This document shows positions 24,978 to 30,684 of a DNA stretch of 64,000 bases, piece after piece. Position numbers and translations under genes: made by a program. The notes under the pieces are model-generated. The model worked only from the letters and a program-made list of their open reading frames with translations, did no database searches and had not been told where the DNA came from. The stretch covers positions 1 through 64,000 of the forward strand of contig NZ_JBHLJR010000008.1 of NCBI RefSeq assembly GCF_043677095.1. The letters are read 5' to 3'. The DNA comes from Natronococcus roseus (GTDB lineage: Archaea > Halobacteriota > Halobacteria > Halobacteriales > Natrialbaceae). How positions within the stretch are numbered: the stretch's first letter is position 1; each line of letters opens with the position of its first letter.

Positions 24978-25217
24978 ATGACCCAAGACATTCCACTCTC
25001 ACGACGAACCGTCCTCCGAACAGCAGGTATCGTTGCCCTTACCGGCACAGCCATCACGGGAACAGCGACGGCACAGCCGCCCCAAGAACGTGGTCGCGAC
25101 CATGCAGCCACGGCCAGTGGCGGTCGGTCTACCCAAGGGCTTGAACGGGCGGAGACCGCGAGCGGTGGCCGGGCTGGCGGAAACGGTGGCGGGTTCCAAC
25201 CGGGTCCCATCGGCTGA
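24978..25217 (+). CDS. Tat-exported peptide B3 (class 1)
   Basis: 79 residues. SRRTVLRTAGIVALTG signal, ATA-Q cleavage, QPPQERGRDHAATASGGR, RSTQGLERAETASGGRAGG, ending QPGPIG. The junction to B4 parallels the C4/C5 junction. Confidence 0.85.
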   Translation: MTQDIPLSRRTVLRTAGIVALTGTAITGTATAQPPQERGRDHAATASGGRSTQGLERAETASGGRAGGNGGGFQPGPIG

Positions 25218-25226
25218 CCTATAACT

Positions 25227-25463
25227 ATGATTCAACAAGACAATCAAATACCACGACGAACCGTCCTTCGAACAGTAGGTGTCCTCGCCCTTACAGGAAC
25301 AGCCGTCACGGGAACCGTGACAGCGCAACCACCTCAGCAGCGTGGTCGTGACCGCGCAGCCACCGCCAGTCAAGAGCGGTCGACGCAAGGGCTCGACCGA
25401 GCAGATGCTGCAAGCGATGGACGTTCTGGAGGAGGCGTTGACCGACCGGGCCCGGGGTTCTAA
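25227..25463 (+). CDS. Tat-exported peptide B4 (class 1)
   Basis: 78 residues. PRRTVLRTVGVLALTG signal, VTA-Q cleavage, QPPQQRGRDRAATASQER, RSTQGLDRADAASDGRSGG, ending RPGPGF. The motif has Pro instead of Ser before the twin arginines. Confidence 0.85.
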   Translation: MIQQDNQIPRRTVLRTVGVLALTGTAVTGTVTAQPPQQRGRDRAATASQERSTQGLDRADAASDGRSGGGVDRPGPGF

Positions 25464-25466
25464 ACC

Positions 25467-25700
25467 ATGAACAACGACTTACCAATCACACGACGCACCG
25501 TCCTCAAGACCGCGGGTATTGTCGCGCTCACCGGCACAACCATTGCAGGAACTGCAGCAGCGCAGCCCAACGGGCCACGAGGTCGCGACCGCGCAGCTAC
25601 CGCCAGTGATGGCCGTTCAACTCGTGGATTAGAACGAGCAGAAGATGCGAGCGATGGTAGGGCTGGCGGGGGACACATCGGAACGGGGCCTACGATTTGA
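25467..25700 (+). CDS. Tat-exported peptide B5 (class 1, last in array B)
   Basis: 77 residues. TRRTVLKTAGIVALTG signal, AAA-Q cleavage, an unusual mature start QPNGPRGRDRAATASDGR, RSTRGLERAEDASDGRAGG, ending TGPTI. Only three bases separate it from B4. Confidence 0.85.
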   Translation: MNNDLPITRRTVLKTAGIVALTGTTIAGTAAAQPNGPRGRDRAATASDGRSTRGLERAEDASDGRAGGGHIGTGPTI

Positions 25701-25757
25701 CCCACCGGTAGTAGAACATCTTTTTGATTTTATTAAAACCGTGAAAACTCCGAAACA

Positions 25758-26663
25758 TTACGTCGACGACGTATCGTCTCCCGAGAGTGGTATTATGGAC
25801 TCGATTGCCTCCCATTCTCTTGGTTTGTACGTCGGTGACCGACCAATGCGTCGGGACCCGTTCCACTCCTCCCCTAACGTTTCCTCCAGATGCTGGATAT
25901 GGTCGACGGCTTCAACGAGTGCCATGCGCACTGCTCGGAGTTCATGATTCTTCCGTTCCACATCGGCCTCCAACTCCTTGACGCGCGGTGTCGTCTTGCG
26001 AGCGTACCGATGAAAGTCTTCAGCGTGGTCCTCGTGAGCGTCTGCGAGTGCCTCGTGGGCATCCACGAGGCCATCGAACCGGTCGATGTGAACGACTTCA
26101 CGCTTCATCGCTTCGACGGCGTCCTCGGCGTTTTCCGCACGCTCTTTTGCCTCTTTTGAGTGCGCTACGTTCTCGCGATAATACTCTTTGGCCGTTTCTT
26201 CTATCTCCTCGGCTGTTTCGAGAAGGTCCTCGCGATAATCTGCATGTAGACGCTCCATCTTGCTATTAATCATCGTGAGCCGCTCGCGAATCGCCTCCTG
26301 TTCCGACGGGTCCGAGACCGCGGTTGGGTCTTCAGCCATCGCCTGTTTAATCAGGCCATCTTCTCGGATTTGTCGCAGTCCCTCATCGGTGATGGTCGCC
26401 GTCTTCGGCGGGATTCGGTTCGTCTCCATCTCTTCTCTGGAACGCTGGCCAACCTCGATGAGTCCTCGCGAGTCGAGGTCATCGAACATATCGTGAAGTG
26501 ATGATTTTGGGGCGTTGACGTAAGCATTAATTTGTGTCGTATCCGCCGTATATCGCCCTTCGTCGTCCTCCTCTGTGTTTTTGATAATCGCGTAGAGAAA
26601 TCGTTGGCGACGGAGGTCGAGCGATTCGCTATCTGTGTTCAGAGTAGCGATTTGTTCATCCAT
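25758..26663 (-). CDS. Winged-helix, coiled-coil protein (candidate array regulator)
   Basis: 301 residues. An N-terminal winged helix (about 15-75: RQRFLYAIIKN, INAYVNAPKSSLHDMFDDLDSRGLIEVG) is followed by a long Glu/Ala/Lys/His-rich region (about 120-265), predicted as coiled coil. No enzyme motifs. It lies between arrays B and C on the opposite strand, so its promoter region abuts that of array C; regulation of the arrays is inferred from position only. Confidence 0.7.
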   Translation of the reverse strand: MDEQIATLNTDSESLDLRRQRFLYAIIKNTEEDDEGRYTADTTQINAYVNAPKSSLHDMFDDLDSRGLIEVGQRSREEMETNRIPPKTATITDEGLRQIREDGLIKQAMAEDPTAVSDPSEQEAIRERLTMINSKMERLHADYREDLLETAEEIEETAKEYYRENVAHSKEAKERAENAEDAVEAMKREVVHIDRFDGLVDAHEALADAHEDHAEDFHRYARKTTPRVKELEADVERKNHELRAVRMALVEAVDHIQHLEETLGEEWNGSRRIGRSPTYKPREWEAIESIIPLSGDDTSST

Positions 26664-26996
26664 ATCCTCTAGATAATATCAAAGATTAAAGGTATACTGG
26701 GGGTCGAATATCCGGCTCGGTTTATCCAAACGACTATCCCGAATATCTCGCTCACACACCGACTTCCCTCAGGGAAACCCCCTCTGGGGGTTTCCCATAG
26801 GACCCCCACTCGAAGTAGAGAAGAGAGGCTCCGGCATCGGACAGTATAGTGCAGCAGTTCCGAGTGTTGTGTGTCCTTTCGTCCACCAGCCACCTTCACA
26901 GACGTAGAAAAATCAGGACGCGCACTGCCTCCACGGCGAGACTCTGCCGGACAGCGAATGGTCTTTTGATGGGACTTTCGTTGAAATCCGCGACAC
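26664..26996. other. Intergenic region upstream of array C
   Basis: Divergent promoter region between the winged-helix gene and array C, with no gene seen. It contains a perfect 11-bp hairpin and, from about 26865, sequence similar to the region upstream of array A. Confidence 0.55.
26772..26796. repeat. 11-bp perfect palindromic hairpin
   Basis: GGGAAACCCCC-TCT-GGGGGTTTCCC, a perfect 11-bp stem with three-base loop, preceded by CTCAGGGAAACC-like sequence and followed by ATAGGACCCCC. It sits in the divergent region; it could be a terminator, operator or single-strand structure. Confidence 0.6.
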
Positions 26997-27025
26997 GAGT
27001 TTAAGACTGTAGCGAGCCTACATTA
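26997..27025 (+). promoter_or_regulatory. Array C promoter with shared GCCTACA motif
   Basis: AGTTTAAGAC followed by GCGAGCCTACATTA, the same layout as at arrays A and B. First start codon 25 bases downstream. Confidence 0.6.
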
Positions 27026-27049
27026 TTCGCCCATCGGGAGTGAACAATC

Positions 27050-27310
27050 ATGACGAATTTGGCCCGACACAATCAATGCAGCGAGGCTCGACCCTCGCGA
27101 CGAACCGTCCTCAAAACGGCAGGCATCCTCGCTCTCGCAGGGACAGGTCTCACCGGAACCGTAGCAGCGCAACCCCCACAAGAACGCGGCCGAGAGCGCG
27201 CGGCTACCGCCAGTGGAGGACGGTCGACACAAGGACTAGAGCAGGCCGATGATGCGAGCGACGGTCGCGCTAGCGGGAACGGTCACGGACATACAGGTCC
27301 CACAATCTAA
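27050..27310 (+). CDS. Tat-exported peptide C1 (array head, class 1)
   Basis: 86 residues, first of array C. Extended n-region (about 16 residues, including the family's only cysteine) before SRRTVLKTAGILALAG. VAA-Q cleavage, QPPQERGRERAATASGGR, RSTQGLEQADDASDGRASG, ending HTGPTI. Its 3' two-thirds are identical to A5. Confidence 0.85.
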   Translation: MTNLARHNQCSEARPSRRTVLKTAGILALAGTGLTGTVAAQPPQERGRERAATASGGRSTQGLEQADDASDGRASGNGHGHTGPTI

Positions 27311-27320
27311 TCTCACAACC

Positions 27321-27554
27321 ATGACCCAAGACACACCAATCTCACGACGAACCGTCCTCAAGACAGCGGGTGTCCTCGCGCTCACTGGAACAGCGATTAC
27401 TGGAACAGCGGCGGCGCAACCGCCCCAGCAGCGTGGTCGTGACAGAGCAGCCACAGCCAGTCAGGGTCGGTCGACTCGTGGATTAGAACAGGCGGAGACC
27501 GCGAGCGATGGACGTTCTGGAGGAGGCGTTGACCGACCGGGCCCTGTCATCTGA
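27321..27554 (+). CDS. Tat-exported peptide C2 (class 1)
   Basis: 77 residues. SRRTVLKTAGVLALTG signal, AAA-Q cleavage, QPPQQRGRDRAATASQGR, RSTRGLEQAETASDGRSGG, ending RPGPVI. A mosaic: the start matches A6, the middle matches A4 and the end matches B4. Confidence 0.85.
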   Translation: MTQDTPISRRTVLKTAGVLALTGTAITGTAAAQPPQQRGRDRAATASQGRSTRGLEQAETASDGRSGGGVDRPGPVI

Positions 27555-27560
27555 ATAACC

Positions 27561-27794
27561 ATGGCACAAAAAACACCAGTTTCACGACGGAGCGTCCTCA
27601 AATCCACCGGAGTCGCCGTCCTCACTGGAACGGCTCTCACAGGCAGCGCCGCGGCTCAGCCTCCACAGCACGCTCATGACCGGCGGCCTGCCCACGCTCA
27701 ACAACGCTATGAGGAAGCTCAACAGCGGAGAGAGGCAGCCCAAGAGAATCGGGGTGGCGGCGGTGGTCCAACCACACCGGGCCCCGGAATCTGA
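27561..27794 (+). CDS. Tat-exported peptide C3 (class 2 mature part)
   Basis: 77 residues. SRRSVLKSTGVAVLTG signal, AAA-Q cleavage, then class 2: QPPQHAHDRRPAHAQQRYEE followed by AQQRREAAQENRGGGGG, ending TPGPGI. The only class 2 member in array C, closely similar to A6. Confidence 0.85.
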   Translation: MAQKTPVSRRSVLKSTGVAVLTGTALTGSAAAQPPQHAHDRRPAHAQQRYEEAQQRREAAQENRGGGGGPTTPGPGI

Positions 27795-27802
27795 CTGCAA
27801 TC

Positions 27803-28042
27803 ATGACTGAAACCAATTCAATCTCACGACGGAGCGTCCTCAAGACAGCGGGTGTCTTCGCCCTCACCGGCACAGCCATCGCGGGAACCGCAGCGGCCCA
27901 GCCGCCCCAAGAACGTGGCCGCGAGCGCGCAGCAACTGCCAGTGGCGGGCGGTCGACGCAAGGACTCAACCGCGCAGATGATGCGAGTGATGGCCGGGCT
28001 GGCGGGAACGGTGGCGGGTTCCAACCGGGTCCCATCGGCTGA
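27803..28042 (+). CDS. Tat-exported peptide C4 (class 1)
   Basis: 79 residues. SRRSVLKTAGVFALTG signal, AAA-Q cleavage, QPPQERGRERAATASGGR, RSTQGLNRADDASDGRAGG, ending QPGPIG. Its 3' half is nearly identical to B1. Confidence 0.85.
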   Translation: MTETNSISRRSVLKTAGVFALTGTAIAGTAAAQPPQERGRERAATASGGRSTQGLNRADDASDGRAGGNGGGFQPGPIG

Positions 28043-28051
28043 CCTACAACC

Positions 28052-28300
28052 ATGACTCAACAAGACAATCAAATATCACGGCGAACTGTGCTGAAAACAG
28101 CAGGCATCATTGCCCTCACCGGCACAGCCGTCACGGGAACCGTGGCAGCACAACCTCCACAAGAACGCGGGCGAGAGCACGCGGCTACCGCCAGTCAAGG
28201 GCGGTCGACGCAAGGGCTCGACCGAGCAGATGATGCAAGCGACGGTCGCGCTGGCGAGAACGGAGGCGGTCGTCCGGGAGACCCGGGCCCCGACCTCTGA
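28052..28300 (+). CDS. Tat-exported peptide C5 (class 1)
   Basis: 82 residues. SRRTVLKTAGIIALTG signal, VAA-Q cleavage, QPPQERGREHAATASQGR, RSTQGLDRADDASDGRAGE, with a longer Gly/Pro tail ending DPGPDL. Confidence 0.85.
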   Translation: MTQQDNQISRRTVLKTAGIIALTGTAVTGTVAAQPPQERGREHAATASQGRSTQGLDRADDASDGRAGENGGGRPGDPGPDL

Positions 28301-28309
28301 CCAATCACC

Positions 28310-28543
28310 ATGACCCAAGACACACCAATAACACGACGAACCGTCCTCAAGACAGCGGGCATCCTCGCTCTCGCGGGGACGGGCTTTGCGGGAACAGCGA
28401 CGGCACAGCCGCCCCAAGAACGCGGTCGTGACCGCGCAGCAACTGCCAGTGGCGGTCGGTCCACCCAAGGGCTCGACCGGGCAGATGACGCGAGCGATGG
28501 ACAGGCTGGCAGTCGTGGACCGTGGACGGGTCCCGACCTCTGA
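28310..28543 (+). CDS. Tat-exported peptide C6 (class 1)
   Basis: 77 residues. TRRTVLKTAGILALAG signal, ATA-Q cleavage, QPPQERGRDRAATASGGR, RSTQGLDRADDASDGQAGS, ending TGPDL with a Trp in the tail, rare in the family. Confidence 0.85.
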   Translation: MTQDTPITRRTVLKTAGILALAGTGFAGTATAQPPQERGRDRAATASGGRSTQGLDRADDASDGQAGSRGPWTGPDL

Positions 28544-28560
28544 CCTACTCTATCAGAACA

Positions 28561-28788
28561 ATGACTCAAAGCAATTTAATTTCACGACGAACTATCCTTC
28601 GAACAGCAGGTATCGTTGCTCTCACCGGCACAGCCGTCACGGGAACCGCGACAGCACAACCGCCGGGACAACGCGGTCGAGAGCGCGCAGCCACCGCCAG
28701 TCAGGAACGGTCGACACAGGGATTAGAGCAGGCGGACACGGCGAGCGCTGGTGGAAACAGTCACGGTACACCGGGTCCCATCCTCTGA
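28561..28788 (+). CDS. Tat-exported peptide C7 (class 1, last intact)
   Basis: 75 residues. SRRTILRTAGIVALTG signal, ATA-Q cleavage, QPPGQRGRERAATASQER, RSTQGLEQADTASAGG, ending TPGPIL. The GRA segment is shortened. Confidence 0.85.
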   Translation: MTQSNLISRRTILRTAGIVALTGTAVTGTATAQPPGQRGRERAATASQERSTQGLEQADTASAGGNSHGTPGPIL

Positions 28789-28798
28789 CCTCACTACC

Positions 28799-28882
28799 CT
28801 GACTCAAGACACACTACTCTCACGCCGAACCGTCCTCAAAACAGCGGGCATCGTGGCATCGCGAGGAAACCGTCCGTATTGA
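28799..28882 (+). pseudogene. Truncated Tat-peptide copy C8
   Basis: A copy of the leader with CTG in place of ATG reads LTQDTLLSRRTVLKTAGIVAS and then loses similarity, stopping after 27 codons. No mature part remains. It marks the end of array C and shows copy loss. Confidence 0.7.
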
Positions 28883-28972
28883 GGGGGTTCTGGTATCTGT
28901 TGCACATATGGACTCCACACGTGTCGCGGTAGTCCTATGCGCTTTCCGTACAGAGGTAGCAATGGGCCGCTA

Positions 28973-29155
28973 TCACCACTCTCCAACGAAGCCCTTGGGT
29001 TTGAGTTCGACGTAGGCTCCGTTAACCTCTGACGTTTGCCTCATCTGCCACTCCTGTAGGTCTCTACAGATTTCGGCGAGTTCCGCTGGGCTTGCGTCCT
29101 CTCCTCCCGACACTTCAACCGACAGGGCCCCGGCAGTCATTTTGATGTGGTTCAT
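28973..29155 (-). CDS. Small unknown protein, second of a pair
   Basis: 60 residues. MTAGALSVEVSGGEDASPAE then LAEICRDLQEWQ gives a strand-helix pattern; no family recognised. It starts two bases after the stop of the 81-residue gene upstream, so the pair is probably co-translated. Confidence 0.6.
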   Translation of the reverse strand: MNHIKMTAGALSVEVSGGEDASPAELAEICRDLQEWQMRQTSEVNGAYVELKPKGFVGEW

Positions 29156-29157
29156 GG

Positions 29158-29403
29158 TCAGTCGGGCCTCACAACGTGTACGTCGTGCCATTCGGCAATG
29201 ACACAGTCTTCGGCAATCTTCTGGAATAGAAACATGAACTGGGTGTGGGTCGCGTTGGCGACCGACTCCAAACTGTCCTCTGGACCGCCGCGTATGCGAC
29301 AGTGGCACATGCTGTCCTTTACCGTCATTTCGACTTCGGGACCTTGCTGCATTGCATCTCCTAATCGTATGAGTGGCGTATTATACAGCCGATTTTCTTC
29401 CAA
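29158..29403 (-). CDS. Small unknown protein, first of a pair
   Basis: 81 residues, beta-rich pattern (VEMTVKDSMCHCRIRGGPED, THTQFMFLFQKIAEDCVIAE). Three cysteines but no obvious finger. Unknown; pairs with the following 60-residue gene. An AT-rich stretch on the minus strand (about 29415-29432) may be its promoter. Confidence 0.6.
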   Translation of the reverse strand: MEENRLYNTPLIRLGDAMQQGPEVEMTVKDSMCHCRIRGGPEDSLESVANATHTQFMFLFQKIAEDCVIAEWHDVHVVRPD

Positions 29404-29436
29404 ACACCATTATCCTCTTAATTTGTCATATATGGC

Positions 29437-29598
29437 ATGGATAGGTCAGGTGAAAAACAAGATTTGCTCGACAAGAATTACCGACCGGTTGCTGGAGACC
29501 CTGATTGGTACCGGTGTCTAGCATGTGGAAAGAAGATACATGCAGGCGAGCGTGATGCGACAGATTTAGCTCGACACGAGTTAGAATGTGACAGATGA
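29437..29598 (+). CDS. Tiny zinc-finger protein at the right end of the element
   Basis: 53 residues. A single C2HC-type finger is clear: WYRCLACGKKIHAGERDATD, then LARHELECDR (Cys-x2-Cys ... His-x3-Cys). Preceded by an AT-rich stretch. Small CxxC proteins are common in haloarchaeal viruses and plasmids; here it may be an excision factor or regulator, which is inference. Confidence 0.65.
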   Translation: MDRSGEKQDLLDKNYRPVAGDPDWYRCLACGKKIHAGERDATDLARHELECDR

Positions 29599-29632
29599 GT
29601 GTCGGTTCGAGAGGGATTCGAACCTTATTGGT

Positions 29633-29658
29633 TATAGTCCCGGGCGGATTCGAACCGC
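29633..29658 (-). repeat. Right attachment-site repeat
   Basis: 26 bases shared exactly with 16477-16502; it covers the discriminator, acceptor 3' strand and most of the T arm of tRNA-Gln, leaving the gene intact. Confidence 0.8.
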
Positions 29659-29737
29659 CGTCATGGGCTGTCTTCCGTGACGGACCGAACCGAACACGTC
29701 CAAAGGCCCATATGATTGGCCACTACACCACGGGACT
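29635..29737 (-). tRNA. tRNA-Gln (TTG) with intron
   Basis: The acceptor AGTCCCG pairs with CGGGACT, the anticodon stem TGGGC pairs with GCCCA, the loop is CTTTGGA with anticodon TTG (29701-29703), and the T arm is GGCGG-TTCGAAT-CCGCC. A 30-base insertion (about 29670-29699) between positions 37 and 38 is a canonical archaeal tRNA intron. Removing it gives a 73-base tRNA. The 3' end is the integration site of the element. Confidence 0.92.
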
Positions 29738-29837
29738 TCTCACGTCGTTCGAAGTTCCCGCGTACCTCGCGATTCTTCGGAATCGCTCACCACTACGGGA
29801 CTTCACTCGCGGGATAGACTCCCGCTGCACAATAGTG

Positions 29838-30587
29838 TTACTTTTCGCAGCGAGGGGGTACCGCTATCGAGCCCGCTTCCACGCGACGGTGACAGCTCCG
29901 ACACAGCGTGACGACGTTGTCCAGGGAGTGTGCGTCCTCGACGTCCTCGAACGACCGGACCGGTCGGAGATGATGTACGTCCGGGTTGCGATCGAGTTCG
30001 TCGGCGTCCGCGCCGCAGTGCTGACACTCGTATCCGTCCCGCTCGAGCGCCTGTCGCCGTACGCGCCACCATCCTCCACCGTATTCGATCGGTCCTCCCT
30101 CCCACTGGTGGTGATCCGAGCCGACGACGTTTTCGGAGAGCCACTCCCCGTGGCACTCGAGCGTACAGAAGACGCCCCGCTTTCGCTGTTCGAGACGAGC
30201 AGGACGCACCTCGAGAGTCGCGCCGCACGACGGGCACGCCGTCTCGATTCGTTCGCCCTTCTCCGACGGGTTCTCCGGAAGCAATCCATCTGCGGCATCG
30301 ACACAGTCCGGACAGTACCGTCCCTGCTTGTTGGACGGGTAGTACGAGAACGTCGTTCCGCAAGATGTACACGATGAGGTCTCGGTGGCATCCTTCCAGT
30401 TTCCGTTGTGCTCTCCTGCGTTTGGATTGCAGTCGTCGCAAAACTCCCGGCGCGCCTTCGGGTCGTAGAACTCCGTTTCACAGCCGCTGCAGGTCCGGTT
30501 CGGCAGCGGCTCTCCGTGTACTTTCGTGTGGTGCTGTCGCATTCCGCGCTCCGACTGGAGGGACTTGCCACACGTGGGACAGTCCAT
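29838..30587 (-). CDS. HNH endonuclease with multiple zinc fingers
   Basis: 249 residues. It begins with a C2H2 finger (CPTCGKSLQSERGMRQHHTKVH), followed by further CxxC pairs (CSGC, CDDC, CTSC, CPDC, CPSC), and ends with an HNH nuclease domain (RDGYECQHCGADADELDRNP, VHHLRPVRSFEDV, LDNVVTLCRSCHRRVEAG). Probably a chromosomal nuclease of unknown role; related genes often sit near mobile elements. It lies just outside the att site, so whether it came with the element is unclear. Confidence 0.88.
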   Translation of the reverse strand: MDCPTCGKSLQSERGMRQHHTKVHGEPLPNRTCSGCETEFYDPKARREFCDDCNPNAGEHNGNWKDATETSSCTSCGTTFSYYPSNKQGRYCPDCVDAADGLLPENPSEKGERIETACPSCGATLEVRPARLEQRKRGVFCTLECHGEWLSENVVGSDHHQWEGGPIEYGGGWWRVRRQALERDGYECQHCGADADELDRNPDVHHLRPVRSFEDVEDAHSLDNVVTLCRSCHRRVEAGSIAVPPRCEK

Positions 30588-30684
30588 GCGGTTAGTGTCC
30601 TCGCAATGATGGATAAACTCGAGGAGAGAACTCGACGTTCGACTCGATCCTTGCGACCGAAACCGATTGAGGGCGTCCGAACCG

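Larger units (their letters stand above)
16477..29658. mobile_element. Integrated element at tRNA-Gln carrying three Tat-peptide arrays
   Basis: About 13.2 kb between a 26-bp direct repeat of the tRNA-Gln 3' end; the intact tRNA is at the right boundary. A tyrosine recombinase is the first gene inside the left repeat and a second, short recombinase lies centrally. Cargo comprises three arrays of small Tat-exported peptides, a 553-residue winged-helix protein, an AbrB-like protein, a winged-helix coiled-coil protein and several small proteins. Base composition is visibly less GC-rich than the flanks in the non-array parts. No capsid, spike, portal or terminase genes were recognised, so it may be an integrative plasmid, satellite or decayed provirus. 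Confidence 0.8.

Noticed and set aside
18752..28882. Regular repeats that at first resemble a CRISPR array
   Set aside because: The repeat period (about 240 bp) equals whole coding cistrons with intact signals, and variation follows codons; there are no short spacers or cas genes.
29760..29837. Second tRNA 5'-end remnant (CACTACGGGACTTC) beyond tRNA-Gln
   Set aside because: Only about 14 bases match and no att-like repeat or further gene supports a second boundary.
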